A DNA stretch of 64,000 bases from Lachnospiraceae bacterium XBD2001 (lineage in GTDB: Bacteria; Bacillota; Clostridia; Lachnospirales; Lachnospiraceae): positions 124,001 through 188,000 of the forward strand of contig FPAN01000005.1 in assembly GCA_900116395.1 (NCBI GenBank), written 5' to 3'. How positions within the stretch are numbered: position 1 is the first letter of the stretch; each line of letters begins with the position of its first letter. Made by a program: the position numbers and the translations under genes. The notes beneath the pieces were generated by a model. That model was not told the DNA's origin, searched no databases, and worked only from the letters and a program-made list of their open reading frames with translations. Below are positions 1 to 8,054 of the stretch, in pieces.

Positions 1-970
1 GCCATGCCAGACGCTTCTTGCTCTCGCGGCAGCGGAACTTGGTCTTGGTCATAGTCCAGAACTTGGAAAAATTGAACTCATACGGCGTTCCCTCATACCA
101 TACGGCAGAGAGCAACTTCTTCTCAAATGCAAACGGCCCAACCTTCGGGCGTCCGCCTCCGATATCGAACACGGTATTCTCCAGCTTCTTGCCGGTAATC
201 TTACTGGTAATGTTGTTGGAAGACAGCCATACCCATGGACTGGTGAAATCCTTGCCCCAGTTCTTGTCTGCATATCCGTAGCAGGTATTCTTATCTACCA
301 CGTAGTGCTGGCCGTTCCAGTACAAATCACCGCTATAGGCGGTCTTCATGCCCTGGGCATGCCAGAACATCTCGAAGGCTTCCATCTCGCGAATGGCCTT
401 GGATGCACCGTAACCTACGTTGAACGCAATCTGCTTGTCGATGTGGAGATCCCACACCATCTCACCGGCTTCACACATATACTCCGGATGTGCGGCAGCT
501 TCGTCCTCGGTCACCTTCACCTTACCAAGGGTTCGGGTCTCGGACAAGAAGCATTCGTCTGCGGAGAGGAGGAACGGAAGCTCTTCCTTAATAGTGACGT
601 CGTTCCATCCGAAGAATCGATGCACCTGGCGAGCATCCGCACCCCAGGTACCAACCTTCACCATCAGATAGCTTGGCTTAATACCGTTCTTGCGGTTCTC
701 TTCCAACTGGCCGAAGACCGGTGCTCCGCCGCCCAACTCCGGGTTGATGGCGAAGAACTCTATGAAGAATGCCTTCTCTTCTCCGGTGTCTGCATGATGC
801 GCGGTAAAAGAATGCCACCACCAATCGTAGCCTTCCTTCGCCAATGCTCCATGAAGCATGAATTTATCACGGTAATCGTCTTGTTTATTAAAGGATGTAT
901 CCACTGTATTCAGCGGGTTCTTAATCGGAATGTTTGGTAATTCAATCTCAGATAACTTCGGTAATTCCAT
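1..970 (-). CDS. Tocopherol cyclase-like family protein, C-terminus cut by window edge
   Basis: This reading frame opens with ATG at 970 behind a clear AGGAGG site and runs off the left edge, so at least 323 residues are visible and the C-terminus is missing. The protein is soluble-looking and rich in Trp, Tyr and Phe. Residues near 48-60 read YDWWWHSFTAHH and are followed by an acidic stretch and a hydrophobic FFIEFF. This resembles the opening of the tocopherol-cyclase-like family of bacteria, whose substrate is not known to me. No signal peptide is evident. It faces tRNA-Ser across a divergent gap of about 120 bases. A tocopherol-making role is not implied; an isoprenoid or lipid-binding or hydrolase role is equally possible. 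The family call is moderate and the gene call strong. Confidence 0.65.
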   Translation of the reverse strand, partial: MELPKLSEIELPNIPIKNPLNTVDTSFNKQDDYRDKFMLHGALAKEGYDWWWHSFTAHHADTGEEKAFFIEFFAINPELGGGAPVFGQLEENRKNGIKPSYLMVKVGTWGADARQVHRFFGWNDVTIKEELPFLLSADECFLSETRTLGKVKVTEDEAAAHPEYMCEAGEMVWDLHIDKQIAFNVGYGASKAIREMEAFEMFWHAQGMKTAYSGDLYWNGQHYVVDKNTCYGYADKNWGKDFTSPWVWLSSNNITSKITGKKLENTVFDIGGGRPKVGPFAFEKKLLSAVWYEGTPYEFNFSKFWTMTKTKFRCRESKKRLAW

Positions 971-1090
971 GGTATCCTCCTGATAAAATCATTCTAATTT
1001 AATATACCATTTTTCCCTTTTCAATAAAAGAGTTGCACCTTGTATTCACAGGAAAAATACGATAGAATCGTTGTTGTTTGAATAGGACAC

Positions 1091-1177
1091 GCAGAGCTAC
1101 TCAAGAGGTCCAAGAGGGAGCACTCGAAATGCTTTAGGCCGGTTTCCGGTGCGTGGGTTCGAATCCCACGCTCTGCG
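1091..1177 (+). tRNA. tRNA-Ser (anticodon CGA)
   Basis: The acceptor arms GCAGAGC and GCTCTGC pair perfectly over seven bases, with G as discriminator. The anticodon stem GAGCA/TGCTT encloses the seven-base loop CTCGAAA, giving anticodon CGA, which reads UCG. A long variable arm with GCCGG/CCGGT pairing and the T arm GTGGG-TTCGAAT-CCCAC mark a class II serine tRNA. The 3' CCA is not encoded and must be added after transcription. A terminator follows a few bases downstream, so this is a single-gene unit. Confidence 0.95.
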
Positions 1178-1183
1178 CTACGT

Positions 1184-1219
1184 AAAAACAGGAGTACATA
1201 GTTATGTACTCCTGTTTTT
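1184..1219. terminator. Bidirectional intrinsic terminator
   Basis: A nearly perfect dyad pairs AACAGGAGTACATA with TATGTACTCCTGTT. It is flanked by A5 on the left and T5 on the right, so it can stop the tRNA-Ser transcript on the plus strand and the GH25 gene, ending at 1229, on the minus strand. Confidence 0.9.
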
Positions 1220-1228
1220 CTTCAGTCT

Positions 1229-2587
1229 CTATTGTGCGCCGGTCAGGTAGCTTGAAATGCAGTAAACGGTCTGTCCGTTGTAATCAATACGAGACCAGCC
1301 ATATTCATTATTAATACCGGTCCGATGAAGCACTTCTCCATTGGGTACGGTAGCAATTACAACAGCTGTTTCGTCGGTGACACTTGGTATAGAACGAAGA
1401 TTAATCTCTTCCTTCGGTGTCACATAATCATCGCAAGCCGTAAACTTGGTCTTTAGTCCGGAGCTATCACTTGCTGCCGGCGTGCTTGCCGGAGCCTGGT
1501 AACTGGTATCCGTAGTCAGGTAATTCGATACCGCATAAACCTTCTGTCCGTTGTAAATCAAACGGGACCAGCCGGCATCGCTGACACCGGTACGCTCCAC
1601 CGTCTCTCCATTGGTCAATGTATGGATAACCACACTGTTATTTCCGGTGTTCGGAAGGCTTCGAAGGTTGGTCTCCTCCTTCGCAGTCACCATCTCAGAT
1701 ACATCATGAAATCCCATCAATGCTTCCGGATCTGCCGTTGCGCCGGATGCCGCTTCTCCCCGCGGCACTGCCAGCTGGGAATATCCAAAATATGCTTTAT
1801 CTATGTCCACAGATTCCGGAATTCCATCGACATTACCCGTTGCCGTCTTCTGCCACATAGCATACTTGCCTGCATACTGCGGTTCCGCAGCGCTCTCATC
1901 GCCATACCAGGCAACCCACATTAGATAGTTATTCTCAAGGGTCGTGGTATCCCACGCAGCATCACCCTCCAGTTCGTTGCGGTTTGCGTAGAACATTGGC
2001 GTATAGCCTGCACTTCGAATAGTACTAAGGAATACATCGGCCAGATGGGTTCGCTCTGCTACAGACAATTGGTTCATGCGACTATCCCCGTCAGCAAAGC
2101 CTTCACAGTTATAGACCACCGGATAAGTAATGGCATATCCGGAAATCAGGTTCAGTGTAAACTCCGCTTCCTCTCTCGCTTCCTCTTCATTTGTTGCTGT
2201 GGAAAAGAAATAGACCCCGCACGGAATACCTGCTGCCGTTGCTTCCTGAAGGTTATATCTGGCGTTGGAATCCTCCTCAATCACACCGGTGGATTCCTTG
2301 CGATATCCCACACGAATCATCGCAAACTCCATGCCGGCTTCCTTCACGCGATTCCAGTCAATGGTCCCCTGGAATCGGGATACATCTACCCCCTGATACT
2401 CCCCTTGCTGCTGGGCTGCAATGTCCTGTAACAGCGCCTCTGATTCTTTGATTTCTTCCGGCTCTTCGGTAACGATTGCCTGTCCATCCTCCATAGGCGT
2501 CTGTGTCGGTTCTTCATCCTTACCCTTACAACCGGTCATCATAATTACCGCCAGCAAGCACGCCGCCAGTATTCTCTTTTGTTTCAT
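1229..2587 (-). CDS. Secreted GH25 lysozyme-like lipoprotein with two SH3 domains
   Basis: Probable cell-surface muramidase that would cut the glycan of peptidoglycan. I start at the ATG at 2587 (residues MKQKRILAACLLAV), because it has an AAGGGGAA ribosome site and begins a lipoprotein signal ending MMTGC; an upstream in-frame ATG at 2650 lies inside the preceding gene. The mature protein has a short acidic linker, a GH25 domain (roughly residues 75-290, opening GVDVSRFQG) and two bacterial SH3 repeats, each starting near TxKEExNLRS, which probably bind the wall. In GH25 enzymes a D-x-E motif follows the PVV strand; here it reads YNCEG, with Asn in the Asp position and the Glu kept, so activity is uncertain. 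It lies 19 bases after the TrmH gene and ends in a terminator. Confidence 0.85.
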   Translation of the reverse strand: MKQKRILAACLLAVIMMTGCKGKDEEPTQTPMEDGQAIVTEEPEEIKESEALLQDIAAQQQGEYQGVDVSRFQGTIDWNRVKEAGMEFAMIRVGYRKESTGVIEEDSNARYNLQEATAAGIPCGVYFFSTATNEEEAREEAEFTLNLISGYAITYPVVYNCEGFADGDSRMNQLSVAERTHLADVFLSTIRSAGYTPMFYANRNELEGDAAWDTTTLENNYLMWVAWYGDESAAEPQYAGKYAMWQKTATGNVDGIPESVDIDKAYFGYSQLAVPRGEAASGATADPEALMGFHDVSEMVTAKEETNLRSLPNTGNNSVVIHTLTNGETVERTGVSDAGWSRLIYNGQKVYAVSNYLTTDTSYQAPASTPAASDSSGLKTKFTACDDYVTPKEEINLRSIPSVTDETAVVIATVPNGEVLHRTGINNEYGWSRIDYNGQTVYCISSYLTGAQ

Positions 2588-2606
2588 CTCTTGTCTTCCC
2601 CTTTTG

Positions 2607-3416
2607 TTATCTACCCAACTGCCAAAAAGCCACAGCACTAGCAGCTGCAACGTTCAACGAATCTACACCATGTGACATTGGTATCATCACGGTATAATCG
2701 CAAGCAGCAATGGTACTCTTCATCAATCCTTCGCCTTCGGTTCCAAGGATGATTGCCAGCTTCTCCTCTGCCATCAGACGCTCATCATCGATAGATACCG
2801 AGTTCTGACTAAGCGCCATAGCTGCGGTGCGAAATCCCATGCGGGATAATTGCGGCATCGCACCTCCCGGCCATACATCCTTCGGAAAATAGGTCCACGG
2901 AATCTGGAATACGGTTCCCATGCTGACCCGGGCCGCCCTACGATACAACGGATCTGCGCATGCCGAAGTCAGCAATACCGCATCCATATTGAGCGCTGCT
3001 GCTGATCTAATTATCGCTCCCACATTTGTTGGATTTACCACATTTTCAAGTATAGCAATACGTCTCGCATTTGTACACACTTCTTCTATTGTGGGGTATT
3101 CCTTGCGCCGCATCGCACACAATACTCCACGTGCCAGTGGAAATCCCGTAATCTCTTGTAAGAGTTCGTTCTCGCCCACATAAACCGGCACATCATATTC
3201 CTCGATAAACCGGTTCTCCACCTTATCTACCTGTTGCTTTTCCAACAAGAATGAGATTGGTTCATATCCAGCATCTAATGCTCGCTTAATTACGTTAGGA
3301 CTCTCTGCGATGAATATTCCCAACTCCGGTTCATTAATATGCAATAACTGCGCCTCATTGCGGTTCGCGTAGATTGCCAACTCCGGCGCTTCTAAACTTG
3401 TAATCTCATTAATCAT
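2607..3416 (-). CDS. TrmH/SpoU-family RNA 2'-O-methyltransferase
   Basis: S-adenosylmethionine-dependent enzyme that methylates a ribose 2'-OH in rRNA or tRNA. The three knot-fold signatures are all present: ENVVNPTNVGAIIRSA (about residue 127), ILGTEGEGL (about 222) and IPMSHGVDSLNVAAA (about 246). The 269 residues fit the family, and the N-terminal 110 residues are the substrate-binding domain usual in rRNA methylases. The exact target cannot be read from sequence. The ATG overlaps the end of the upstream XRE gene by eight bases, so it may be translated by coupling to the DUF3990/XRE cassette, although its function looks unrelated. Confidence 0.9.
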   Translation of the reverse strand: MINEITSLEAPELAIYANRNEAQLLHINEPELGIFIAESPNVIKRALDAGYEPISFLLEKQQVDKVENRFIEEYDVPVYVGENELLQEITGFPLARGVLCAMRRKEYPTIEEVCTNARRIAILENVVNPTNVGAIIRSAAALNMDAVLLTSACADPLYRRAARVSMGTVFQIPWTYFPKDVWPGGAMPQLSRMGFRTAAMALSQNSVSIDDERLMAEEKLAIILGTEGEGLMKSTIAACDYTVMIPMSHGVDSLNVAAASAVAFWQLGR

Positions 3417-4062
3417 TTCTATACTCCAATAAATCTTCTATATCACAGCATAATGCTCTGCTTAACTCCAAGACAGTTGTTACAGACGCTTTGTTTATAT
3501 CTTTCGAACCAATCTCATACTGCTGAATTGTTCGTACGTTAACTCCAGATTGCTCCGCTAATCCTCGCTGTGATAATCCCATCCTGTTTCGATGAATCTT
3601 CAAACGAGAACCTTGTCGTTTATTCAAAATGTAACCTATTATTTTTGGGCCTGAATGTTCTATGCGCATATTACGAAGTTCTTTGTATTGTGAAGCTAAA
3701 TCTTCAAAAGACAAATAGGATAATATCTCTTGAAATGGCCATTCCGTCTCCCATTGCACGTACGCTAACATCCTTCCCATCCAATAATTAACGCCTTCTT
3801 CCATACGAATCAGTGCAGCAGGCCAATCTGTTTTCTTAATACCGATGCGATCGCACACATCCATATACAGTTCTGTTCCAGATCGCCCAAGAATGAAAAC
3901 TATATTACCTCGTTCCCATTCTTCTGCTATCCCACTTACCTGAAACATCTGGAAAAAACGATCCGGTTTTTCATTACAAGCTTCTATACAGTATTCAACC
4001 ATTTCGCCCATATTGGACATAGCCCAATCGCGCACATAACTATCATCACGATTGTAATTCAT
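3409..4062 (-). CDS. XRE-family HTH regulator, candidate antitoxin (second of two paralogues)
   Basis: A 217-residue protein with two parts. The N-terminal 150 residues form an unnamed domain containing FFQMFQVSGIAEEWERGN and a later YWMGRMLAYVQW. The C-terminal 60 residues are a Cro/C1 helix-turn-helix (GLSQRGLAEQSGVNVRTIQQ, then GSKDINK). The gene upstream at 4046-4714 has the same architecture and about the same length, so the two are diverged tandem copies; this one has the more canonical HTH. It starts at ATG 4062 behind AGAGGA, overlapping the previous gene by 17 bases and the next by eight. I infer that the pair regulates and neutralises the DUF3990 protein at the head of the cassette. 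Confidence 0.8.
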   Translation of the reverse strand: MNYNRDDSYVRDWAMSNMGEMVEYCIEACNEKPDRFFQMFQVSGIAEEWERGNIVFILGRSGTELYMDVCDRIGIKKTDWPAALIRMEEGVNYWMGRMLAYVQWETEWPFQEILSYLSFEDLASQYKELRNMRIEHSGPKIIGYILNKRQGSRLKIHRNRMGLSQRGLAEQSGVNVRTIQQYEIGSKDINKASVTTVLELSRALCCDIEDLLEYRND

Positions 4063-4714
4063 TCCGCTTATCCTCTTCCCGCTCCATTAAATCTTCCATG
4101 CTACACCCTAGTGAATGAGCAAGTTTCTGCAAGGTTTGCGCCTGGGTCTTATTAATATCGCGCTGCCCCTGTTCAAACATCTGTATCTGACGCAGCGGAA
4201 CACCCGCACTCTCCGCGAGATTAGCCTGGGACAAGCCTGCATATGCCCGTATGCGCTTAAGCTGCTTCACATCATGGTATCGTCCCATCCGTTCATCCAT
4301 GATATCAACAAAAAGAGATACGTCCGCCTCATGCAATGTTCCATACAATGCATATAATTCTTCTACTGGAACAATCTTATCGATATCGCGAAATCTACAA
4401 TTCCTTTTCCACTGATAGTATGCCAAGGACCAGCCTATCCAGTATTCCTCAGACTTATCCAAATACATAACATCCTCAGTTTCCGGATTTGGAATACCGC
4501 ACCACTCAAGAACAGTTCGGGCTACTTCACAACCATTTTTACCAGCAATATATGTCGGATTACCACGTTCAATCTGGTGCGCCATGCCACTTACAACAAA
4601 CATATCGTAGAATGCTTTGAGCTTATAACCAAGCGTATTCACAGCGAAGTCAAACATATCGCCCAACACACGTTGCGCCAAAGGCATATATAACTCACTA
4701 TATGCGTAACTCAT
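4046..4714 (-). CDS. XRE-family HTH regulator, candidate antitoxin (first of two paralogues)
   Basis: A 222-residue partner of the gene at 3409-4062. The N-terminal domain shows FYDMFVVSGMAHQIERGNP, then YWIGWSLAYYQW, matching its sibling in spacing. The C-terminal HTH reads GLSQANLAESAGVPLRQIQM followed by GQRDINK. Both copies therefore share a Q-R/G-DINK tail in the HTH. The start at 4714 overlaps the DUF3990 gene by 17 bases, and its own end overlaps the next gene by 17, so the three reading frames are tightly coupled. No membrane segment or signal is seen. The N-terminal domain is known to me only as a recurring gut-Firmicutes module beside DUF3990-type genes; its role as toxin binder is inference. 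Confidence 0.8.
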   Translation of the reverse strand: MSYAYSELYMPLAQRVLGDMFDFAVNTLGYKLKAFYDMFVVSGMAHQIERGNPTYIAGKNGCEVARTVLEWCGIPNPETEDVMYLDKSEEYWIGWSLAYYQWKRNCRFRDIDKIVPVEELYALYGTLHEADVSLFVDIMDERMGRYHDVKQLKRIRAYAGLSQANLAESAGVPLRQIQMFEQGQRDINKTQAQTLQKLAHSLGCSMEDLMEREEDKRNELQS

Positions 4715-5366
4715 CTATACTCACCGTTCCTCTCATAATATCCGTAATGAGTGTCTCATTAACCTTAGAATGCTTCTTAATATCGTTCCGATATGCTTGT
4801 CTCGCCTCTCGATCACGTATAATTTTCTTGGTGTAGTACTCTTCCGCATCAGCGACCTCTGCATCTTGAAACATCAGCCGTTCAAACGCCCGTTCAGATT
4901 TGATAACGATTTGCTCACCCAGCTTTCCCAATCGCATTGCACGAGACAATTGTTCTAGAGAAATCGTTCCGGATATAAAATCTTGTGCAAAAGAAAAATA
5001 CGAATCGTCCGCACGATACCCGATTACAACATCAACATCTGCTAAATCTACAAAAAACTGCTCTTGTAAGTAGTCTTTGGCTTCTTCCGCAATACTCTGT
5101 GCTTGCCAATAGCTACGATATCTTGTCAAAAGCGCCAACCAATTTAGAATGTGGTAAGGCTCCTTTTCCAAATTGCAAACCTTAAGCCCGGACATATCAA
5201 ATTCATACTTATTCGCAAACCCATCTGTCGCCTTCTGACATGCCCATTCTTTCGCGAGTTCTACATGCTCCGTGCAATAAAAACCTCTGCCGTAATCATT
5301 AGTTGTTTTTCCTAGCTTAAGCTCCGGTTTCTGTATGATGTGATCTGAGCCGTGATACAAAACCAT
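4698..5366 (-). CDS. DUF3990 protein, ADP-ribosyltransferase-like candidate toxin
   Basis: A 222-residue protein of the DUF3990 type, first gene of a three-gene cassette. I chose ATG 5366 because AGGAGG precedes it by a normal spacing; longer in-frame starts run back into dapL. Near the N-terminus it has LYHGS (His5) and DYGRGFYCT (residues 24-32). This His and Tyr spacing recalls the NAD-binding core of ADP-ribosyltransferase folds, to which I believe the family is assigned. The C-terminal third is charged and probably helical. Position ahead of two HTH genes, overlapping starts and operator-like repeats in the promoter suggest a toxin controlled by its own antitoxins. NAD use and toxicity are inference. 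Confidence 0.75.
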   Translation of the reverse strand: MVLYHGSDHIIQKPELKLGKTTNDYGRGFYCTEHVELAKEWACQKATDGFANKYEFDMSGLKVCNLEKEPYHILNWLALLTRYRSYWQAQSIAEEAKDYLQEQFFVDLADVDVVIGYRADDSYFSFAQDFISGTISLEQLSRAMRLGKLGEQIVIKSERAFERLMFQDAEVADAEEYYTKKIIRDREARQAYRNDIKKHSKVNETLITDIMRGTVSIDELRI

Positions 5367-5378
5367 TGGCCGCCCTCC

Positions 5379-5431
5379 TATGTCACTGTAGTGATATAAT
5401 ATATTATATCGCTGTGGTGATATAAAAACAA
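5379..5431 (-). promoter_or_regulatory. Promoter with paired operator repeats for the DUF3990/XRE cassette
   Basis: On the minus strand a -35 TTGTTT (5431-5426) and -10 TATAAT (5408-5403) are 17 bases apart. Two 20-base copies of a dyad, at 5379-5398 and 5405-5424, match at 17 of 20 positions. Arms are of the form TATCAC and GTGATA. They flank the -10 and fill the spacer, placed for repression by the HTH proteins of the same operon. Confidence 0.65.
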
Positions 5432-5456
5432 GGACCACATCACTGTGGTCCCTGTT
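5427..5456 (-). terminator. Intrinsic terminator of dapL
   Basis: Directly after the dapL stop codon the minus strand carries GGGACCACA-GTGA-TGTGGTCC followed by TTGTTTTT. The T tract also contains the -35 of the following cassette, so the dapL end and the DUF3990 promoter are interlocked. Confidence 0.85.
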
Positions 5457-5457
5457 T

Positions 5458-6675
5458 TTAAAACATCTTTTGAATTCTCTCAATCGCCTTCCTGGTAGCT
5501 TCCCGATCTCCGAAAGAGGATAATCGCAGATATCCTTCGCCGTGTGGTCCGAATCCACTACCCGGAGTACCAACCACGCCGGCCTTGGTAAGAAGCTGGT
5601 CAAAAAACTCCCAGCTGGTCAGTCCCTTTGGAACGCTCATCCATACGTATGGTGCGTTCTTGCCACCATAGACTTCAAATCCTGCAGCTGCCAATCCTTC
5701 GGATATAATCTTGGCGTTGCCTAAGTACCAGGCAATCTGCTCATGCACCTGTTCTTGACCAGCTTCAGAATATACCGCTTCCCCGGCTCTCTGGATAATA
5801 TATGGAGCTCCGTTATACTTAGTTCCGTGACGACGGGCCCACAGTGGCCACACATCTTCTCCACCGGCTTTCAAATCCTTTGGAATCACCGTATATCCCA
5901 ATCGCAGTCCTGTAAATCCTGCGGTCTTAGAGAAGGAACGGAACTCGATGGCACATTCTCTTGCGCCCTCACACTCGTAAATACTGTGTGGTACGTCATC
6001 CTCGGTAATGAAGGCTTCATAGGCGGAATCATAGAGGATGATGGAGCCATTCTTCCGTGCATAGTCTACCCAATCCTGCAACTGCGCCTTATGAATCACC
6101 GTACCGGTTGGATTGTTCGGAAAACACAGATAGATGAGGTCCGGCACTTCCCTTGGGAGCTCCGGAACGAATCCATTCTCCTTGGTACAAGGCATGTAGA
6201 TGACCTTGTTATACTGACCGGTCTGGGTATCATACTCTCCCGCACGGCCGGCCATAACGTTGGAATCTACATATACCGGATATACCGGATCACATACGGC
6301 GATAGAACAATCTGCATCGAAGATTTCCTGGATATTGGCACAATCGGACTTGGCACCATCCGATACGAAGATTTCCTCCGGCGTAATATCGCAACCACGC
6401 TTTTCATAATCATTCTTGGCAATGGTATTGCGCAGGAATTCATATCCCAAATCCGGCGCATATCCCCGGAAGGTTTCCTTGGCTCCCATCTCATCAACCG
6501 CTCCATGCAGCGCCTCAATTACTGCCGGAACGATTGGCTGGGTCACATCACCGATTCCCAATCGAATGATTTCCACTTCCGGATTTTCTTTGCTATATGC
6601 CGCCACCTTTTTTGCAATGGTGGAAAAAAGATAGCTTCCCTGTAACTTCAAATAGTTTTGATTAATACGTACCAT
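5458..6675 (-). CDS. dapL: LL-diaminopimelate aminotransferase
   Basis: PLP-dependent transaminase that converts tetrahydrodipicolinate and glutamate directly to LL-diaminopimelate, the short route to wall precursor and lysine. The 405-residue protein opens [18 protein letters not shown], typical of DapL. It has the fold type I signatures FPNNPTGT, a YDSAYEAF stretch, and the PLP lysine in [13 protein letters not shown] 6675 has an AAAGGAA site; an extension to 6711 has none. It has its own strong promoter at 6765-6793 and a short leader with a hexaloop hairpin and terminator, so I expect conditional expression. It is transcribed after galM but appears independent of it. Confidence 0.93.
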   Translation of the reverse strand: MVRINQNYLKLQGSYLFSTIAKKVAAYSKENPEVEIIRLGIGDVTQPIVPAVIEALHGAVDEMGAKETFRGYAPDLGYEFLRNTIAKNDYEKRGCDITPEEIFVSDGAKSDCANIQEIFDADCSIAVCDPVYPVYVDSNVMAGRAGEYDTQTGQYNKVIYMPCTKENGFVPELPREVPDLIYLCFPNNPTGTVIHKAQLQDWVDYARKNGSIILYDSAYEAFITEDDVPHSIYECEGARECAIEFRSFSKTAGFTGLRLGYTVIPKDLKAGGEDVWPLWARRHGTKYNGAPYIIQRAGEAVYSEAGQEQVHEQIAWYLGNAKIISEGLAAAGFEVYGGKNAPYVWMSVPKGLTSWEFFDQLLTKAGVVGTPGSGFGPHGEGYLRLSSFGDREATRKAIERIQKMF

Positions 6676-6709
6676 AGTTTTTCCTTTCAAAAATTTCTTG
6701 AAATAGCGC

Positions 6710-6758
6710 AAAAAGGCGCCTTAGAGTGATGTTCTCTAAGACGCCTTTGTCTTACTGA
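6710..6758 (-). promoter_or_regulatory. dapL leader: hexaloop hairpin overlapping an intrinsic terminator
   Basis: The minus-strand transcript begins near 6758. Hairpin A (6754-6737) is TAAGAC-AAAGGC-GTCTTA, a perfect six-pair stem with a six-base loop. Its loop and 3' arm are reused by hairpin B (6748-6710), AAGGCGTCTTAGAG pairing with CTCTAAGGCGCC, followed by five T residues, which is an intrinsic terminator. The two cannot form together, so binding to hairpin A would permit read-through into dapL. The same arrangement precedes asnB, amt and gltB. Confidence 0.7.
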
Positions 6759-6764
6759 TTATTG

Positions 6765-6793
6765 ATTGTACTGACATTGGAAACGAATGTCAA
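6765..6793 (-). promoter_or_regulatory. Vegetative promoter of dapL
   Basis: The consensus -35 TTGACA (6793-6788) and -10 TACAAT (6770-6765) are separated by 17 bases. The site lies between the galM stop and the dapL leader hairpin. Confidence 0.85.
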
Positions 6794-6801
6794 TTCTCTT
6801 A

Positions 6802-7875
6802 TTAGAAATTCAAGAACTTATATACCGTTCTGGTGTACTTGGTCTCGTTGGCTTCAATCACCGGCTGGTCGAAAGACGGAACATTGATGGCATTCGGGAA
6901 GTACTGGGTCTCCAATGCAGTTGCGCAACGATGTGGGTATGGCTTGCCGGACTTACCGATGTCTGTTCCGTTGAAGAAGTTGCAAGTGTATACCTGAATT
7001 CCCGGAAGGTCGGTATAGACTTCCATCTCGTGTCCGCTTGCCGGATCACGAAGCTTCGCAGCAAGGTTCAAGGTTAATCCGTTCACTGCATACTGTGGTG
7101 CCACGCTGGCTGCATCCTTATTCAATACGAAGTTATGATCATAGCCTCTACCGTAAATCATCATGTCGTAGTCCGCATCGATTTCCTTACCAATCAACTT
7201 GTAGTTACGGAAATCAAATGGAGTTGCAGTTACCGGACGAATGCTTCCATCCGGAATGGACTCCTTATCTGCGAATGTAACGGAATCTGCATTCACATAG
7301 AGCTCATGATCCAAGATGGTTCCGTGGTCGTGTCCTGCCAAGTTGAAGTAGCAGTGTGTGGTCGGGTTGAAGATGGTGCGCTCATCAGAAAGAGCGCTTG
7401 CATCCAAGGCCAGACTGTTATCATCCAATACCGTATAGGTGATGGTCGTATGCATCTTGCCAGGGAATCCCATATCGCCTGCAGGGCTGTCGTATGAGAA
7501 CGTAATATGATTATCCGCCACCTCATCTACATTCCACATGCGGATACATAATGGGTTGAAGCCGCTGTGCAGGTTGTTATTGCCATCGTTCTTCTCTAAC
7601 TCGTAGGTCTTACCGTCCAAGGTGAACTTCGCGCCACCGATACGGTTTGCATGACGAACCACCCAAGCCCCAAGGAAAGAACCATTGGTAAAATAGGACT
7701 CCAAATCCTTATGTCCAAGAGCAACATCCACCTTGCCGTCCTTGGTTGGAACCTTGATGCTAAGAAGATCTGCACCAAAATCCATCACTTCTACGGTCAT
7801 TCCGTTGGCATTCCCAATAGTGTAGACCGTAACGTCTGCTCCGTCTTTTGTTTTTCCCCACACACGTTTTTCCAT
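6802..7875 (-). CDS. galM: Aldose 1-epimerase (mutarotase)
   Basis: Cytoplasmic enzyme that interconverts alpha and beta anomers of glucose or galactose, feeding the Leloir pathway. The 357 residues match the family. The catalytic His lies in NPTTHCYFNLAGH (about residue 169) and the catalytic Glu in ALETQYFP near residue 325; the sugar-binding RIGGA and NNLHSG segments precede them. It starts at ATG 7875 with an AAGAGGT site. Its own promoter lies at 7962-7990. No other galactose gene is adjacent, but a LacZ operon is elsewhere in the window and would supply its substrate. Confidence 0.93.
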   Translation of the reverse strand: MEKRVWGKTKDGADVTVYTIGNANGMTVEVMDFGADLLSIKVPTKDGKVDVALGHKDLESYFTNGSFLGAWVVRHANRIGGAKFTLDGKTYELEKNDGNNNLHSGFNPLCIRMWNVDEVADNHITFSYDSPAGDMGFPGKMHTTITYTVLDDNSLALDASALSDERTIFNPTTHCYFNLAGHDHGTILDHELYVNADSVTFADKESIPDGSIRPVTATPFDFRNYKLIGKEIDADYDMMIYGRGYDHNFVLNKDAASVAPQYAVNGLTLNLAAKLRDPASGHEMEVYTDLPGIQVYTCNFFNGTDIGKSGKPYPHRCATALETQYFPNAINVPSFDQPVIEANETKYTRTVYKFLNF

Positions 7876-7961
7876 AATTTTTGTACCTCTTTTCTATAAA
7901 AATATAACCTCTAAAAATGCCCATTTTAGTGCATCGGGCACGTGCACATTCTGATACTTCC

Positions 7962-7990
7962 AATATAGCAAAAAGGAATCTATAATACAA
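7962..7990 (-). promoter_or_regulatory. Promoter of galM
   Basis: Minus-strand TTGTAT (7990-7985) and TATATT (7967-7962) are 17 bases apart. The leader that follows carries a GC-rich hairpin, TGCCC/GGGCA, ending in five T residues around 7915-7945; it may be a weak attenuator. Confidence 0.6.
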
Positions 7991-8054
7991 GAAAGAACGA
8001 TTGTGTTATACTTATAAAAGTTTTGAAAACAATATAGAAAATGAGGTCCAAAAT

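Noticed and set aside
305-940. A 211-codon plus-strand frame opposite the tocopherol-cyclase-like gene
   Set aside because: The minus strand has a good ribosome site and a recognisable protein; the plus frame has neither.
2588-2650. Longer N-terminus for the GH25 protein, starting at 2650
   Set aside because: It overlaps the TrmH gene and would hide the lipoprotein signal.
5367-5603. Longer N-terminus for the DUF3990 protein, starting at 5603
   Set aside because: It would read through the dapL terminator and end of dapL; ATG 5366 has AGGAGG.
5743-6645. A 300-codon plus-strand frame inside dapL
   Set aside because: Shadow of a strongly conserved gene; no ribosome site and no family features.
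6676-6793. Lysine riboswitch or T-box upstream of dapL
   Set aside because: The leader is too short and has neither lysine-riboswitch architecture nor a T-box sequence.
7990-8054. Strong promoter for yqeG
   Set aside because: A TATACT at about 8009 has no convincing -35, so no promoter is listed.
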